A stretch of DNA of 56,572 nt from an uncultured Eubacteriales bacterium. Its GTDB lineage: Bacteria; Bacillota; Clostridia; Oscillospirales; Acutalibacteraceae. The notes under the pieces were generated by a model that made no database searches, was not told the origin of the DNA, and saw only the letters and a program-made list of their open reading frames with translations. Positions 16,842-26,835 of this stretch are shown in pieces (position 1 is the stretch's first letter; the number at the start of each line of letters is the position of its first letter). The stretch is taken from contig CASGAS010000001.1 of NCBI GenBank assembly GCA_949299505.1, positions 73,337-129,908 on the forward strand. The letters run 5' to 3'. A program made the translations under genes and the position numbers.

Positions 16842-17788
16842 TCCCGCAGGCCGTCGCGGCCTAAAAATTCACGCAGCAGGGAGCTTTCCGGAACGCACGC
16901 GGGCTCGATATGCACAAAACAGCGCAGCGCGTCGGATAAGTGTCCGGCGGTTTCCCGCGCTTCGTCGGGCAGGTCGGCTTCGGCCAAAAAATCAAGGACG
17001 TCCGCGGCAAATACGCACGGCTCATAAAGGAAGGTGGAATCCAGGTCCAGGTCCGCCCCGGCGCGAAACGGCAGCAGATAGTTTTGCTCGCCCAGCAGCA
17101 CGTTGTCCCAAAGCGACAGCGTGTGCGCCGCGCTGCTTGCCCGGTCGCGCCGGTCGCGCAAAAGCCGCCGTATAAGCCGCAGCTCCCGCCGCCGCAGCAG
17201 AACCGTCCCGTCCGCCTTGCAGATGCGCCGCGCCACGCGCAGGTAAAGCTTCAGCACGTTTTCGTGCGGGAGAAACGCGGTCACAAGCGGGTTGAGCGCG
17301 TGCAGGCCCTCCACAATAACGGCGTCCTGTTCGCCGAGCTGCAGGGTGCGCGTGGCAGCCGAACGATGCCCGGCGGTAAAATCAAAGGCGGGAATTTCCG
17401 CTTTTCGCCCGGCAAGCAGGTCGGAAAGCGCCGCCTGCAAAAGCGGCAGGTCAAGCGCGTGTACGGATTCGTAGTCGGGCTTCCCGTTTGCGCCGCAGGG
17501 GATGGCGTCGCGGTCCAGATAAAAATCGTCGAGCGACAGTACGTCGCTTTGCATTCCGAGCGCGCGAAACCGCCCGGCCAGCTTCCGCGCCGCCGTCGTT
17601 TTGCCGGAGCCGGAGGGCCCCGCCAGCATCACGATTTCGCGCCCGCGGTCCTCGGTGACGCGGGCGACCACCTCGTCGAGCGCCTGTTCAAAGCGCGCTT
17701 CGCCAAGGCGCACAAGCTCTTGCGGAGCGGTGCGCGCCATGCGGTTGATGGATTCTAAGGTGTTGGGGAATTGCGGCAAAGCGTCCAC
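16838..17788 (-). CDS. Uridine kinase-like nucleoside kinase, short form
   Basis: A P-loop kinase of about 316 residues. AGPSGSGKTT is the Walker A near residue 65, followed by LSLDDFYLDRDAIP, GKPDYESVHALDLPLL, AVIVEGLHALNP, and a TRLIRR-like RELRLIRRLLRD segment. This matches the C-terminal half of the 550-residue bacterial nucleoside kinases that carry N-terminal TGS and tRNA-synthetase-like domains, including the preceding INRM..A and the closing ACVPESSLLREFLG. Those N-terminal domains are missing here. The start is uncertain: GTG at 17788 is chosen, seven bases after hemZ, with AAAAGGA just before; a TTG nine bases later is possible. It is the last gene of the rel operon. Confidence 0.82.
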   Translation of the reverse strand: MDALPQFPNTLESINRMARTAPQELVRLGEARFEQALDEVVARVTEDRGREIVMLAGPSGSGKTTAARKLAGRFRALGMQSDVLSLDDFYLDRDAIPCGANGKPDYESVHALDLPLLQAALSDLLAGRKAEIPAFDFTAGHRSAATRTLQLGEQDAVIVEGLHALNPLVTAFLPHENVLKLYLRVARRICKADGTVLLRRRELRLIRRLLRDRRDRASSAAHTLSLWDNVLLGEQNYLLPFRAGADLDLDSTFLYEPCVFAADVLDFLAEADLPDEARETAGHLSDALRCFVHIEPACVPESSLLREFLGRDGLRD

Positions 17789-17795
17789 CGTCCTT

Positions 17796-19256
17796 TTATC
17801 GGCCGTCTGCGGCGTGCGTTTCGTAAAATGCGGGGATTGCGCGCTTGCGCGCCAGCAGCTCGTCAAACCCTTCCGTATATTCATAGGGGTATTTGTAGTT
17901 AAATATGCGTGTAATATCCGTGCCGTGCGGCGCCTTGAGCTTGGTTACGGCGCCCGCGCCCGCGCCGAGCACCGTGTGGCACTCCTCCATCATATAGATG
18001 TTGTAAAGACCGGCGTGCCCGGGCTTTGTGTAACCCGTGTTTTCCAGGTTCCCAAGCGTTTTGGACTGCCGGTACATATAGTAGGGCGCGTACCCTGCGT
18101 TTTGCAGCGTCTCCGCGGCGTAACGCAGCATCCGGTCCGCGCGCGCAGCGCCCTGTGCGTCAAACTGCGTGCCCGCCGCCGTCAGGGTGGATGCGCGCTT
18201 GAGCGAAAGCGTGTGGACGGTTACATTCTCCGCGTCCAGCTTTGCCGCCATATCCACCGAATGGCAAAACGACGCTTCCGTTTCGCCGGGCAGCCCCGCG
18301 ATGAAATCCATGTTGATGGTGTCGAAGCCCTGCGCGCGCGCCACGCGGTAGGCCTCTTCGGTTTCGGCGGCGGTGTGTCTGCGCCCAATGGCGCGCAGCA
18401 CGTCGTCGTTGAACGTCTGCGGGTTGATGCTCACGCGCGTCACGCCGCCCGCTTTGAGCGCTTCGAGCTTTTCTACCGTTACGGTGTCGGGCCGCCCCGC
18501 CTCTACGGTGTATTCGCGCAGGTGCGAAAGGTCAAAGCTTTCCCGTACCGCCGCAAGCAGCGTGGCAAGCTCCGCGGCGGACAGCGTGGTCGGCGTGCCG
18601 CCGCCGAAGTAGACGGTCTCGAGCCGCAGCCCGAGCGCGCGCGCAAGCGCCCCGGTCGTTTGCAGCTCTTTTGCAAGCAGCTCGACGTACCGGGGTATCA
18701 GCCGCCGCGCGGACGGGGTGCTGACCGCCTGTGAAACGAAGGAGCAATAGCTGCACCGCGTCGGGCAAAACGGGATGGAAACATACAGGCTGCACGACTC
18801 CGGGCGCGACAGCCGCAGCGCCGCCGCCTCGTGCGCACAGACGGTCGACGCGAGCGCCGTTTTTTCCGGCGAGACGAACAGCGTGTCTGTGAAATACCGT
18901 TCGGCTTCGTCCTTTCCGCGCTCGTTTTCGAGCTTCCAAAACAGCTTCGACGGCCGCACGCCGGTCAAAAGCCCCCACTTCGGCGTGTAGCCGGTCCGTT
19001 CGCGCAGCACGGAAAACAGCAGCGTCATCATCGAAAGCTCGCCGTCGCCGCCTATGGCGGACGACGCTTGTGTGACGCCGGCGTCGTCGGCAAAGCGCAC
19101 AAGCGCCTCCCTGTTGTTTAAGGCGGTCGTCACGACCGGTTCGCCGGACGCCTCTGCCTTTTCCCGGACCACGCGCAGCGTCTCGTTCGGGAAAAAGACG
19201 CGCAGCAGCTTTTCCGCTTCATATTGATAGGTGTGCCCCAGAATTTCCAGAATCAT
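17796..19256 (-). CDS. hemZ: Radical SAM oxygen-independent coproporphyrinogen oxidase-like HemZ
   Basis: A 486-residue radical SAM protein. The SAM/4Fe-4S motif SIPFCPTRCSYCSF lies near residue 168, followed by YFGGGTPTTLSAAEL and TRVSINPQTFNDDVL typical of the HemN family. The first 150 residues lack the motif and match the Bacillus HemZ N-terminus (EILGHTYQYEAEKLLRV). HemZ is annotated as an oxygen-independent coproporphyrinogen III dehydrogenase in heme synthesis, but no other heme gene is nearby and the true substrate in anaerobes is unsettled. The ATG overlaps the preceding stop by four bases. Order rel-dtd-MBL-hemZ is common in Clostridia. Confidence 0.9.
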   Translation of the reverse strand: MILEILGHTYQYEAEKLLRVFFPNETLRVVREKAEASGEPVVTTALNNREALVRFADDAGVTQASSAIGGDGELSMMTLLFSVLRERTGYTPKWGLLTGVRPSKLFWKLENERGKDEAERYFTDTLFVSPEKTALASTVCAHEAAALRLSRPESCSLYVSIPFCPTRCSYCSFVSQAVSTPSARRLIPRYVELLAKELQTTGALARALGLRLETVYFGGGTPTTLSAAELATLLAAVRESFDLSHLREYTVEAGRPDTVTVEKLEALKAGGVTRVSINPQTFNDDVLRAIGRRHTAAETEEAYRVARAQGFDTINMDFIAGLPGETEASFCHSVDMAAKLDAENVTVHTLSLKRASTLTAAGTQFDAQGAARADRMLRYAAETLQNAGYAPYYMYRQSKTLGNLENTGYTKPGHAGLYNIYMMEECHTVLGAGAGAVTKLKAPHGTDITRIFNYKYPYEYTEGFDELLARKRAIPAFYETHAADGR

Positions 19257-19891
19257 AGGTCAAGCCTCCGCATATAGCGGTTGCGGCGGCGTTCGGCGTC
19301 GAGCGTCGTCGCGCGGTTGTGTCCGGTATAGACCGTAAAATCCCCCGCAAGGTCCCGCAGACGCGCAAGCGACGCAAACAGCGCTTCGTCCGAGCCGCCG
19401 GGGAAATCGGTCCGCCCCGCCGTCAGACAAAACAGCGTGTCGCCCGTAAACAAAAGCCGGTTTTCAAAATCGGCGTAGCAGACCCCGCCCTTTGTGTGTC
19501 CGGGCGTGTGCAGCACCCGCAGCGTGAGACCGCCGAGCTTGAGCGCGTCGCCCTCCTCCAAAAGCCGGTCGGCCGTCGCCGGCGTCTGCATAACGCCGGA
19601 AACAGTCGCCAGGCTTTTCTCTGCGCTTGCAAGGCAGTCCGCGTCCAGCCGGTGGATGCAGATTTGCGCGTTCGGAAAAGCCTTTTTGAGCGCGGGCACG
19701 CCCAGAATGTGGTCAAAGTGCCCGTGCGTCAGCAAAATGTACCGGACGGTTTTGCCGCGCAGCCTTTGCAGCAGCGCTTCGGTGCAGTCGCCCGCGTCGA
19801 TGACCGCCGTTTCCCCGGTTTCGGGGTCGGTCAGAATATGGGTGTTCGCCTGCACGGGGCCGAGCACCAGGGTTTCTACGGTTGGCGTCAT
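19253..19891 (-). CDS. MBL-fold hydrolase (glyoxalase II-like, YqgX type)
   Basis: A 212-residue metallo-beta-lactamase-fold protein. The metal-binding [10 protein letters not shown] motif is near residue 56, followed by the later ligands in [10 protein letters not shown] and FTGDTLF. Length and the lack of a C-terminal substrate domain match the short YqgX-type hydrolases, which act on S-lactoyl or other thioesters. The ATG overlaps the dtd stop (ATGA) and the stop overlaps hemZ. It is part of the rel operon. Confidence 0.9.
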   Translation of the reverse strand: MTPTVETLVLGPVQANTHILTDPETGETAVIDAGDCTEALLQRLRGKTVRYILLTHGHFDHILGVPALKKAFPNAQICIHRLDADCLASAEKSLATVSGVMQTPATADRLLEEGDALKLGGLTLRVLHTPGHTKGGVCYADFENRLLFTGDTLFCLTAGRTDFPGGSDEALFASLARLRDLAGDFTVYTGHNRATTLDAERRRNRYMRRLDL

Positions 19892-20352
19892 ACGGTTTTG
19901 CCCTCCCAGACGGCTGAATCATACAGAATGGTGACCGGGCCGTCGTTCAAAAGCGTCACGTCCATGTGCGCGCCGAACACGCCCTTTCCCACATGGGCGA
20001 CGCCGTTTTCGGGAAGCGCCGCGCAATAGGCTTCGTACAAAGGCTCGGCAAGCCATGGCGCCGCCGCGCCGGTAAACGAGGGGCGGTTGCCCTTTTTGAC
20101 GTCCGCGCAAAGCGTAAACTGCGAAACGGCGAGCACCCCGCCGCCGACGTCGGTCACGGACAGGTTCATCTTGTCCTCGGCGTCGGTAAAAATGCGCAGC
20201 GACGCGGTCTTGCGCGCCAAAAGCCGCGCCGTTTGCTCGGTGTCGCCGGGTTCCACGCCCAAAAGCACCAAAAGGCCCTTGCCGATTTCGCCGACGGTCG
20301 CGCCGTCCACCTCTACGCGCGCGTGCCGGACGCGCTGAATCACTGCTTTCAT
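19888..20352 (-). CDS. dtd: D-aminoacyl-tRNA deacylase
   Basis: A 154-residue enzyme that hydrolyses D-amino acids (and glycine) wrongly charged to tRNA. It starts MKAVIQRV and holds the signature [17 protein letters not shown] with the catalytic Thr. The C-terminal segment [13 protein letters not shown] holds the cross-subunit Gly-Pro motif. It lies four bases after rel, the most common position of dtd in Firmicutes. Confidence 0.96.
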   Translation of the reverse strand: MKAVIQRVRHARVEVDGATVGEIGKGLLVLLGVEPGDTEQTARLLARKTASLRIFTDAEDKMNLSVTDVGGGVLAVSQFTLCADVKKGNRPSFTGAAAPWLAEPLYEAYCAALPENGVAHVGKGVFGAHMDVTLLNDGPVTILYDSAVWEGKTV

Positions 20353-20356
20353 CGTT

Positions 20357-22582
20357 TTACCTTTCTACGCTTAAAACGCCGTCGACTTTTTCAATGCGGG
20401 AAATGACGTTCTTCAAATGCTCCACGTTGCTTACCGTCACGGTCATGTAAATGGTGCTGCGCCCGTCGCGCGATTCACGCGACGAAATTTCGTTGATGTT
20501 CACGCGCATGGCCGCAAGCTGCATGGAAACGTCCGCCATCAGGCCGATGCGCGAAAGCGCCGTAATCTGCAAGGACGCCTTGAATTCTTTTTTGACGTCC
20601 CGGTTCCAGGTGACCTGCACCCAGCGCTCGGGCTCGTCGCAGGCGGCAAGGTCGCGCGGGACGTTCGGGCAGTCGCGCTTGTGCACCGAAATACCGTGCC
20701 CGCGGGTGATAAAGCCGATGATGTCGTCGCCGGGCAGGGGGTTGCAGCAGCGGGAAAATTTGATGAGCACGTTGTCCACGCCCTCTACGGTTACGCCGTC
20801 GCGGCTGCTGCGCCGGGGCTCGTTCGCCGTGGGCAGCTCGGCCTGCGCTTCGTGCGGGCGGTAGTTTTTGTTGTATTCCTCTTTGATATAGGGCATCAGC
20901 CGCTGGACGGATACGCCGCCGAAGCCGATGGCGGCATAGAAATCGTCCAAATCGTCGAACCGCTGCCTTGTCGCCAGGTTGCGGATGAAGCGGTCGTGGT
21001 CCTCGTCGGAAAGCCGGATGAAATTCCGGCGGAATTCGCGCTCGATTTCCGCTTTGCCCTCCGCAATATTTTCGTCGCGCTTCTCGTTTTTGAACCAGGC
21101 GCGAATCTTGTTGCGCGCCGAGCTGGTTTTGACAATGTTCAGCCAGTCGCGCGAAGGGCCTTTACCCGGCTGCGAGGAGGTGATGACCTCCACAATTTCC
21201 CCGGTTTTGACCTGGTAGTCGATGGGGACGATGCGCCCGTCCACCTTGGCGCCGACCATTTTGTTGCCGACGGCGGTGTGGATGGCGTAAGCGAAGTCAA
21301 TAGCCGTTGCGCCGGCGGGCAGCGTGATGACGTCGCCGCGCGGGGTGAAGACGAACACGTCCTCCGGCACAAGGTCGCTTTTGATGGCGCGCACAATCTC
21401 CTGTACGTCGCCGGTCTCCTTCTGGTCGTCGAGCATCTGCCGAATCCAGGCGAGCCGCTGGTCCAGACTTGTTTTGCTGCCGGAAATCCCCAGCTTGTAC
21501 TTCCAGTGCGCCGCGATACCGTATTCCGCCGTGCGGTGCATTTCCCAGGTGCGAATCTGCACCTCAAACGGCACGCCGTCCTTGCCGAGCACGGTCGTGT
21601 GCAGGGATTGGTACATGTTGGGCTTGGGATTTGCAATATAGTCCTTGAAGCGCCCGGGCATGGGGCGGAACATGTCGTGGATAACGCCCAGGCAGTTGTA
21701 GCAGTCGATGACGGTATCGACGATGATGCGGATTGCGAAGATATCGTAAATCTGGTCGAAGTTTTTGTTTTGCATATACATCTTGCGGTATATGCCGTGT
21801 ACGCTTTTGACGCGCCCGTCAATGGTCGGGTCGTGTACGACCGTGGCAATGCGCGCGCGGACCTTTTCCTTGGTCTCCTCCAAAAAGCCGAGCCGCTCGC
21901 GGCGCAGCGCGTCGAGGGATTTTTCAATTTCCTCATAGGCGATGGGGTCCAAAAAGCGAATCGCCAGGTCCTCAAGCTCCTCCTTCGCGGGGCGGATACC
22001 GAGCCGGTGCGCGATGGGCGCATAGATTTCCAGCGTTTCCAGCGCAATGTCCCGGCGCTTTTGCGGCGCCATGAAATCGAGCGTGCGCATATTGTGCAGC
22101 CGGTCGGCCAGCTTGATGATGATGACGCGGATGTCCTTGTACATGGCAAGGAGCATCTTGCGGATGTTTTCCGCCTGGAATTCCTCTTTGGTCGCCAGCG
22201 GCACCTTGCCGAGCTTTGTGACGCCGTCTACGAGCTCGGCGACCTCTTCGCCGAACTGAGCTTTCAGCTGTTCAAGCGTCGTGTCCGTGTCCTCGACCGT
22301 GTCGTGCAAAAGCGCCGCCGCAATGGAGGGCGCGTCCATGCCAAGGTCGACTAAGATATTGGCGACGGCGAGCGGGTGGATGATATACGGCTGCCCGGAA
22401 TACCGAAGCTGCGCGCTGTGCATCTGCGCGGCAAGGCGGTACGCACGGTCGATTAAATCGATTTCCGGTTCGGAAAAGGAAGTTTCTTTTTGCAAACGCG
22501 ACCGCAGCGCGCCGTACAGCTCCTGCGGGGACGGCTCTGCGGCGGCCGTGCGGTTTTCCTGCGTGCGGTTTTCCTGCGCCAT
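20357..22582 (-). CDS. rel: Bifunctional (p)ppGpp synthetase/hydrolase Rel
   Basis: A 741-residue stringent-response enzyme. The N-terminal HD hydrolase carries LLHDTVEDT near residue 90. The synthetase domain has [20 protein letters not shown]; its RFKD is the RXKD form found in bifunctional Rel rather than the EXDD of RelA. The TGS domain ([16 protein letters not shown]), the zinc-finger-like [15 protein letters not shown] and the C-terminal ACT domain follow. All domains look intact. AAAGGAGG precedes the ATG. It lies 19 bases after recJ. Confidence 0.96.
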   Translation of the reverse strand: MAQENRTQENRTAAAEPSPQELYGALRSRLQKETSFSEPEIDLIDRAYRLAAQMHSAQLRYSGQPYIIHPLAVANILVDLGMDAPSIAAALLHDTVEDTDTTLEQLKAQFGEEVAELVDGVTKLGKVPLATKEEFQAENIRKMLLAMYKDIRVIIIKLADRLHNMRTLDFMAPQKRRDIALETLEIYAPIAHRLGIRPAKEELEDLAIRFLDPIAYEEIEKSLDALRRERLGFLEETKEKVRARIATVVHDPTIDGRVKSVHGIYRKMYMQNKNFDQIYDIFAIRIIVDTVIDCYNCLGVIHDMFRPMPGRFKDYIANPKPNMYQSLHTTVLGKDGVPFEVQIRTWEMHRTAEYGIAAHWKYKLGISGSKTSLDQRLAWIRQMLDDQKETGDVQEIVRAIKSDLVPEDVFVFTPRGDVITLPAGATAIDFAYAIHTAVGNKMVGAKVDGRIVPIDYQVKTGEIVEVITSSQPGKGPSRDWLNIVKTSSARNKIRAWFKNEKRDENIAEGKAEIEREFRRNFIRLSDEDHDRFIRNLATRQRFDDLDDFYAAIGFGGVSVQRLMPYIKEEYNKNYRPHEAQAELPTANEPRRSSRDGVTVEGVDNVLIKFSRCCNPLPGDDIIGFITRGHGISVHKRDCPNVPRDLAACDEPERWVQVTWNRDVKKEFKASLQITALSRIGLMADVSMQLAAMRVNINEISSRESRDGRSTIYMTVTVSNVEHLKNVISRIEKVDGVLSVER

Positions 22583-22601
22583 GGTTCAGCCTCCTTTTTC
22601 G

Positions 22602-24617
22602 TTATGCCAGCGTGTTTAAGATTTCGGAAGCGGAAAGGTCCGCTTTTTTGCCCGGGACGCAAGTGTACGCTTCGCCCTGCCGTGTGAACAGACCCAGCTC
22701 GCACAGGACGTCGAACGCGACGCGCACCCGCGCGGCGAACCGTTCGGGGCAGCGGCTCCGTCTGCAAAAGACCTCGGTGTCGAACGTCCAGGGGCCGTTG
22801 TCCCGCACAAAGCTGTAGACCTGCAGCAAAAATTCCCGCGACGGGCGCAAAAAGGCGCGCTCCTCGGCGGTCAGCGTGCTGCCGAAGCGGAACCGCTCGT
22901 ACAGCCGGAGGCTTTTGAGGTAATTTTCCTCATCCGGATGCGAAAACCGCATATCCCGCACGCGCACCGCCGCAAGCGTTTCGCCGCGGAACACGTTGCG
23001 CTCAATCTGCACGGCAAGGTCGACTTCGTCGCCCGGCCGGTAGGGGAACTGCGAAATCGGGGTGGAAAACAGCATGGCGCGCAGCTGCGTCTGTCCCTTT
23101 TCAAAGGTTAGGCGCAGGTGTTTGCCGTCGCTGACGGGCTTGGCCGCAAGAAAGCGCATCCCGTAAAGGCCGAACAGCGGCGCTGGATTTCCGCTGCCGC
23201 ACGGCTCGAGCGCGTCGAGCGCGTCCAAAAGGGGAAGCCCGATAAAGGCGGGGTTGAGCTTGCAGTCGAGCCGCAGGGTCGCAAACGGCATATCGGTCTT
23301 TTCTGTATAGGCGTTGAGCGCTTCCCGCAGCGCCGGGATGTTCCGCTTTTCTATACCGAGCCCCGCCGCAAGCGCATGACCGCCGAAATGCGTCAGGGTG
23401 TGCCGCGCGGAAAGCAGCGCGTCGTAAATGGAAAAGCCCTCCAGACTTCTGCAGGAGCCGTGCCCGGTCTCGCCGTCGAGCGATATTACGACGGCCGGCT
23501 TGCCGTAGCGCCCCACCAGGCGGGAGGCGACAATTCCCACGACGCCCGGGTGCCAGCCCTCGCCGGCAACGACCAGAATATCGGCGTACCGAACGGACGC
23601 GTCCGCCTCGATTTGCGCAATCGCTTCGGCGGTAACGGCGGCCTCTACGGTTTTGCGCTCCCGGTTGTATTGCTCAAGCTGCTGCGCCTGGGCTTCGGCG
23701 GTCTGCTCGTCGTCGCAAAGCAGAAGCCCCAGCGCCGGCTGCGGTGAATCCATGCGCCCGGCGGCGTTGATGCGCGGCGCAAGCGTATAAGTTACGTCGC
23801 CCGCGTCCAGAACGCGCTCCGTCCGGCCGGAGACGGCCAGAAGCGCCGCAAGCCCTTTGGCGGGGTCTTGGTTCAGCTTTTGAAGCCCTGCGCAAACCAG
23901 CGCGCGGTTTTCCCCGCGCAGGGGAACGACGTCCGCCAGCGTGCCGACGGCAACAAGGTCGGCGTACCGCTCCAGCACGCTGCCCGCGTCGCCCTCCATT
24001 GCCGAAGCCAGCATGAACGCCACGCCGACGCCGGCGTGGTCCTTGAATTCCGACGGGCAGTCGGCGCGGTGCGGGTCTACCACGGCGGCTGCGGGCGGCA
24101 GAACGGGGCCTGGCAGGTGGTGGTCGGTCACAATCAGGTCGACGCCGAGCTCTTCGGCGCGCGCGGCGGCGTCCAGCGCGGCAATGCCGTTGTCCACCGT
24201 GACAATGAGCTGTACGCCGCGTTCGTGCAGACGCTCGACCGCCTCGGGGGAAAGGCCGTAGCCGTCTTTTTGCCGGTCGGGCAGCATGCAGAGTACGTCG
24301 GCGCCGCGGTCGCGCAGGTACCCGTACAAAAGCGCGGTTGCCGTAACGCCGTCGGCGTCGTAATCCCCGAAAACGGCGATTTTTTCAAAATGCTCCAATG
24401 CCTGCTCCAGCCGTTCGGCGGCGGCGTCCATGTCGGCCAGCGAAAACGGGTCGGAAAGCAGCGCGTCCGGGTGCAGGAAATCGAAAATCTGTTCTTCGCT
24501 TGTAATATCGCGCGCATACAAAAGGAGAGACAAAAACGGGTCGACAGCGCAGCGTTCGGCCAGGTCGGCGGCCGCTTCCTTGTCGCAGGGCGCAAGGCGC
24601 CAAAGCTTCCGGCTCAT
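22602..24617 (-). CDS. recJ: Single-stranded-DNA exonuclease RecJ
   Basis: A 671-residue 5'-3' exonuclease used in recombination and mismatch repair. The DHH-family motifs are clear: VFGDYDADGVTATALL near residue 75, VTVDNGIAA, TDHHLPGPVLPPA.AVVDPHR, and the DHHA1 motif SVLGHAL-like THFGGHALAAGLGI near 410. An OB fold follows, and a helical C-terminal extension of about 110 residues. The start at 24617 follows AAGGAGG at seven bases; an in-frame ATG eight codons earlier lacks a site. It is the first gene of the recJ-rel-dtd-MBL-hemZ-kinase operon. Confidence 0.95.
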   Translation of the reverse strand: MSRKLWRLAPCDKEAAADLAERCAVDPFLSLLLYARDITSEEQIFDFLHPDALLSDPFSLADMDAAAERLEQALEHFEKIAVFGDYDADGVTATALLYGYLRDRGADVLCMLPDRQKDGYGLSPEAVERLHERGVQLIVTVDNGIAALDAAARAEELGVDLIVTDHHLPGPVLPPAAAVVDPHRADCPSEFKDHAGVGVAFMLASAMEGDAGSVLERYADLVAVGTLADVVPLRGENRALVCAGLQKLNQDPAKGLAALLAVSGRTERVLDAGDVTYTLAPRINAAGRMDSPQPALGLLLCDDEQTAEAQAQQLEQYNRERKTVEAAVTAEAIAQIEADASVRYADILVVAGEGWHPGVVGIVASRLVGRYGKPAVVISLDGETGHGSCRSLEGFSIYDALLSARHTLTHFGGHALAAGLGIEKRNIPALREALNAYTEKTDMPFATLRLDCKLNPAFIGLPLLDALDALEPCGSGNPAPLFGLYGMRFLAAKPVSDGKHLRLTFEKGQTQLRAMLFSTPISQFPYRPGDEVDLAVQIERNVFRGETLAAVRVRDMRFSHPDEENYLKSLRLYERFRFGSTLTAEERAFLRPSREFLLQVYSFVRDNGPWTFDTEVFCRRSRCPERFAARVRVAFDVLCELGLFTRQGEAYTCVPGKKADLSASEILNTLA

Positions 24618-24650
24618 GGCGCGCCTCCTTTTCTCAAACAATAATAATAT

Positions 24651-24679
24651 AGTTTACCATTTTTTTCGCCGCCTTTCAA
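24651..24679 (-). promoter_or_regulatory. Promoter of the recJ-rel operon
   Basis: Minus strand TTGAAA (24679-24674), a 17-base spacer ending in TGG, and TAAACT (24656-24651), about 34 bases before recJ. Confidence 0.68.
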
Positions 24680-24742
24680 CTGCACAACACAGATTTTCCA
24701 AAATTACACAGAATTTCTTTGCGATGTTTTACAGTCCTTTTG

Positions 24743-24771
24743 TTGACAATCCGCGGGGAAAAGAGTAAACT
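24743..24771 (+). promoter_or_regulatory. Promoter of the polysaccharide dehydratase-ilvE unit
   Basis: TTGACA at 24743-24748, 17 bases, TAAACT at 24766-24771. The leader to the TTG start is about 95 bases and has no clear riboswitch. The rest of the 256-base gap to recJ holds only the divergent promoter. Confidence 0.72.
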
Positions 24772-24873
24772 GGATTCAAATACGTTTTCGGCGTTTTTTG
24801 AACAAAAATGTCAAGAGCTGTTCGGTAGGAACCGGAAAAAAACGAACTGCCGGCGGCGCAGGGGGAATTTAGA

Positions 24874-26799
24874 TTGTTCGGGGCCAAACAAAAGGGAAGA
24901 CCGAAAATCAGGACGGGAAAGAAGCTGGCGGCTTTGCTGCTGTCGGATTTTCTGACGTCGAACGTTCTGTATTTTTTAATGGTCTTCGTCCACTGGAATT
25001 TCCAAATGGACGCGACGCAGCTGCTGCGCCTGACGCTGCGCGTGCCGTTCGTCACGCTTGCCTATATCGGCTTTAACGCGCTGCTGCGCACTTACAACAC
25101 GCTGTGGAAATACGCCGGGCTTTACGATATGATTCGGTTCGGCATCTCCGGGCTTTGCGCTACGGCGTTCGTGTTCGTCTGCGACTATGCCGGCATGAAA
25201 ATCTGCCGGGCCATGATGGCGGCGGGCGAGCTTGCGGAAAATCAGCTGTATTTTAACGTCCTGCCGTATTCCATTTATATCGACGTCGCCATTTTCTTTG
25301 TCGCCGTCGGGCTGCTGATTCGAATGGCGTACCGCATGGCGCGGATGTTTTCCACGGAGCAGCGCCGTAAGGAGAACAAAAAGGGCGCGTCGCCGGAAAA
25401 AAACCTGCTGATTATCGGCGCGGGGCATGTGGGCAGCGCGCTGATTTCCGAGCTGCAGATGACCGAGTACCGGCAGGGCTTCCCGGTGGCGATATTGGAC
25501 GACGACCCGAAAAAAATCGGGCAGTTCATTTTGCGAACGCCGGTCGTGGGGACCTGCGACCAAATCCGGGAAACGGTCTTGAAGTACCACATCGACCAGA
25601 TTTATTTCTGCATTACGGAAATCGACGGCGCGCGCAAGCGCGAGCTGCTCGAGCAGGCGGTGGACACGGGCTGCACGGTCAAGACCGCGGCGGATTACGC
25701 GGAGATAGGGAACAAAAAGTCTGCGCTTAAGGAATCGCGGCAGGTGGATATTCTGGACCTGCTTTCGCGCCCGCCGGTGGAGCTCGACCGCGAGGTTTGC
25801 CGCTATCTGACCGGCGAAACGGTCCTGGTCACGGGCGGCGGCGGGTCTATCGGCTCGGAGCTTTGCCGCCAGATAGCGCGGTACGCGCCGAAAAAAATCG
25901 TAATCTTCGACATCTACGAAAACAACGCCTACACGCTGAAAAATGCGCTGGACGCGCAGTATTTCGGCAATCCGCAAATAGAGATTCGCATCGGCTCGGT
26001 CCGCGAAGAGCGGCGGCTGCGCGAGGTGTTTGAGGAGTTCCATCCAACGAGCGTGTTCCACGCGGCGGCGCACAAGCATGTGCCGCTGATGGAGGACAGC
26101 CCCTACGAGGCCATCAAAAACAACATCCTGGGCACTTACAACACCGCCAAGGTTGCCGACGAATGCGGCGTGCGCAATTTTGTGCTGCTTTCCACCGACA
26201 AGGCGGTCAATCCCACAAACGTCATGGGCGCGACGAAGCGCTGCTGCGAGCTTGTGGTGCAGCATTTCGCCAAATTTTCCAAGACCAAATTTGCCGCGGT
26301 GCGCTTCGGCAACGTGCTCGGCTCCAACGGCAGCGTGATTCCGCTGTTTAAGGAGCAGCTGGAACACGGCGGCCCGCTGACCGTCACGCATCCCGACATC
26401 ACGCGGTATTTCATGACCATTCCCGAGCAGCTGGTTGTGCAGGCGGGCGGCCTTGCAAAGGGCGGCGAGATTTTTGTGCTCGACATGGGCGAGCCGGTCA
26501 AAATCGTGACGCTTGCCGAAAAGCTCATCAAGCTGTCCGGCTACGAGCCGTATGTGGACATCGACATCCAGTTTACGGGGCTGCGGCCGGGGGAAAAGCT
26601 GTATGAAGAGCTGATTCTTCCCTCCGAGCGCGAGGGGATGCACAAAACGGAAAACGACAAGATTTTTGTGACGGCGCCGGGCGCGTTTGACGAAGACGAG
26701 CTGGTGCGGCACATCGGCATGATTTGCGACCTGCTGCCGGCGGACTCACGCAAGTTCCTCAAGGAGCTTGTCCCGAATTACAAATTCGACAAGGCGTAA
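24874..26799 (+). CDS. Membrane UDP-sugar 4,6-dehydratase (CapD/PglF/WbpM type)
   Basis: A 641-residue protein with four N-terminal membrane helices (about residues 18-155), a Rossmann domain with IIGAGHVGSALISEL, and the C-terminal dehydratase with VTGGGGSIGSELCRQI and the catalytic LSTDKAVNPTNVMGATKR. This architecture makes UDP-4-keto-6-deoxy sugars from UDP-GlcNAc for capsule or glycan synthesis. The start is TTG at 24874 with GGGGGA upstream; no ATG nearby gives a complete N-terminus. No other capsule gene is adjacent; ilvE follows after 36 bases. Confidence 0.92.
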   Translation: MFGAKQKGRPKIRTGKKLAALLLSDFLTSNVLYFLMVFVHWNFQMDATQLLRLTLRVPFVTLAYIGFNALLRTYNTLWKYAGLYDMIRFGISGLCATAFVFVCDYAGMKICRAMMAAGELAENQLYFNVLPYSIYIDVAIFFVAVGLLIRMAYRMARMFSTEQRRKENKKGASPEKNLLIIGAGHVGSALISELQMTEYRQGFPVAILDDDPKKIGQFILRTPVVGTCDQIRETVLKYHIDQIYFCITEIDGARKRELLEQAVDTGCTVKTAADYAEIGNKKSALKESRQVDILDLLSRPPVELDREVCRYLTGETVLVTGGGGSIGSELCRQIARYAPKKIVIFDIYENNAYTLKNALDAQYFGNPQIEIRIGSVREERRLREVFEEFHPTSVFHAAAHKHVPLMEDSPYEAIKNNILGTYNTAKVADECGVRNFVLLSTDKAVNPTNVMGATKRCCELVVQHFAKFSKTKFAAVRFGNVLGSNGSVIPLFKEQLEHGGPLTVTHPDITRYFMTIPEQLVVQAGGLAKGGEIFVLDMGEPVKIVTLAEKLIKLSGYEPYVDIDIQFTGLRPGEKLYEELILPSEREGMHKTENDKIFVTAPGAFDEDELVRHIGMICDLLPADSRKFLKELVPNYKFDKA

Positions 26800-26835
26800 A
26801 AGCCTTGCCCAAAATATCCTGGAGATGATTCTAAC

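Noticed and set aside
20417..22354. A 645-codon open frame antisense to rel
   Set aside because: The rel protein on the other strand has all catalytic motifs. The antisense product is rich in Arg, Val and His as expected from reading GC-rich codons backwards, and it has no known motif.
24719..24763. A 14-codon open frame before the dehydratase gene
   Set aside because: It covers the -35 box and spacer of the promoter, so it lies upstream of the expected transcript start.
24976..26712. A 578-codon open frame antisense to the sugar dehydratase
   Set aside because: The sense-strand protein is clearly real; the antisense frame has no motif or start signal.
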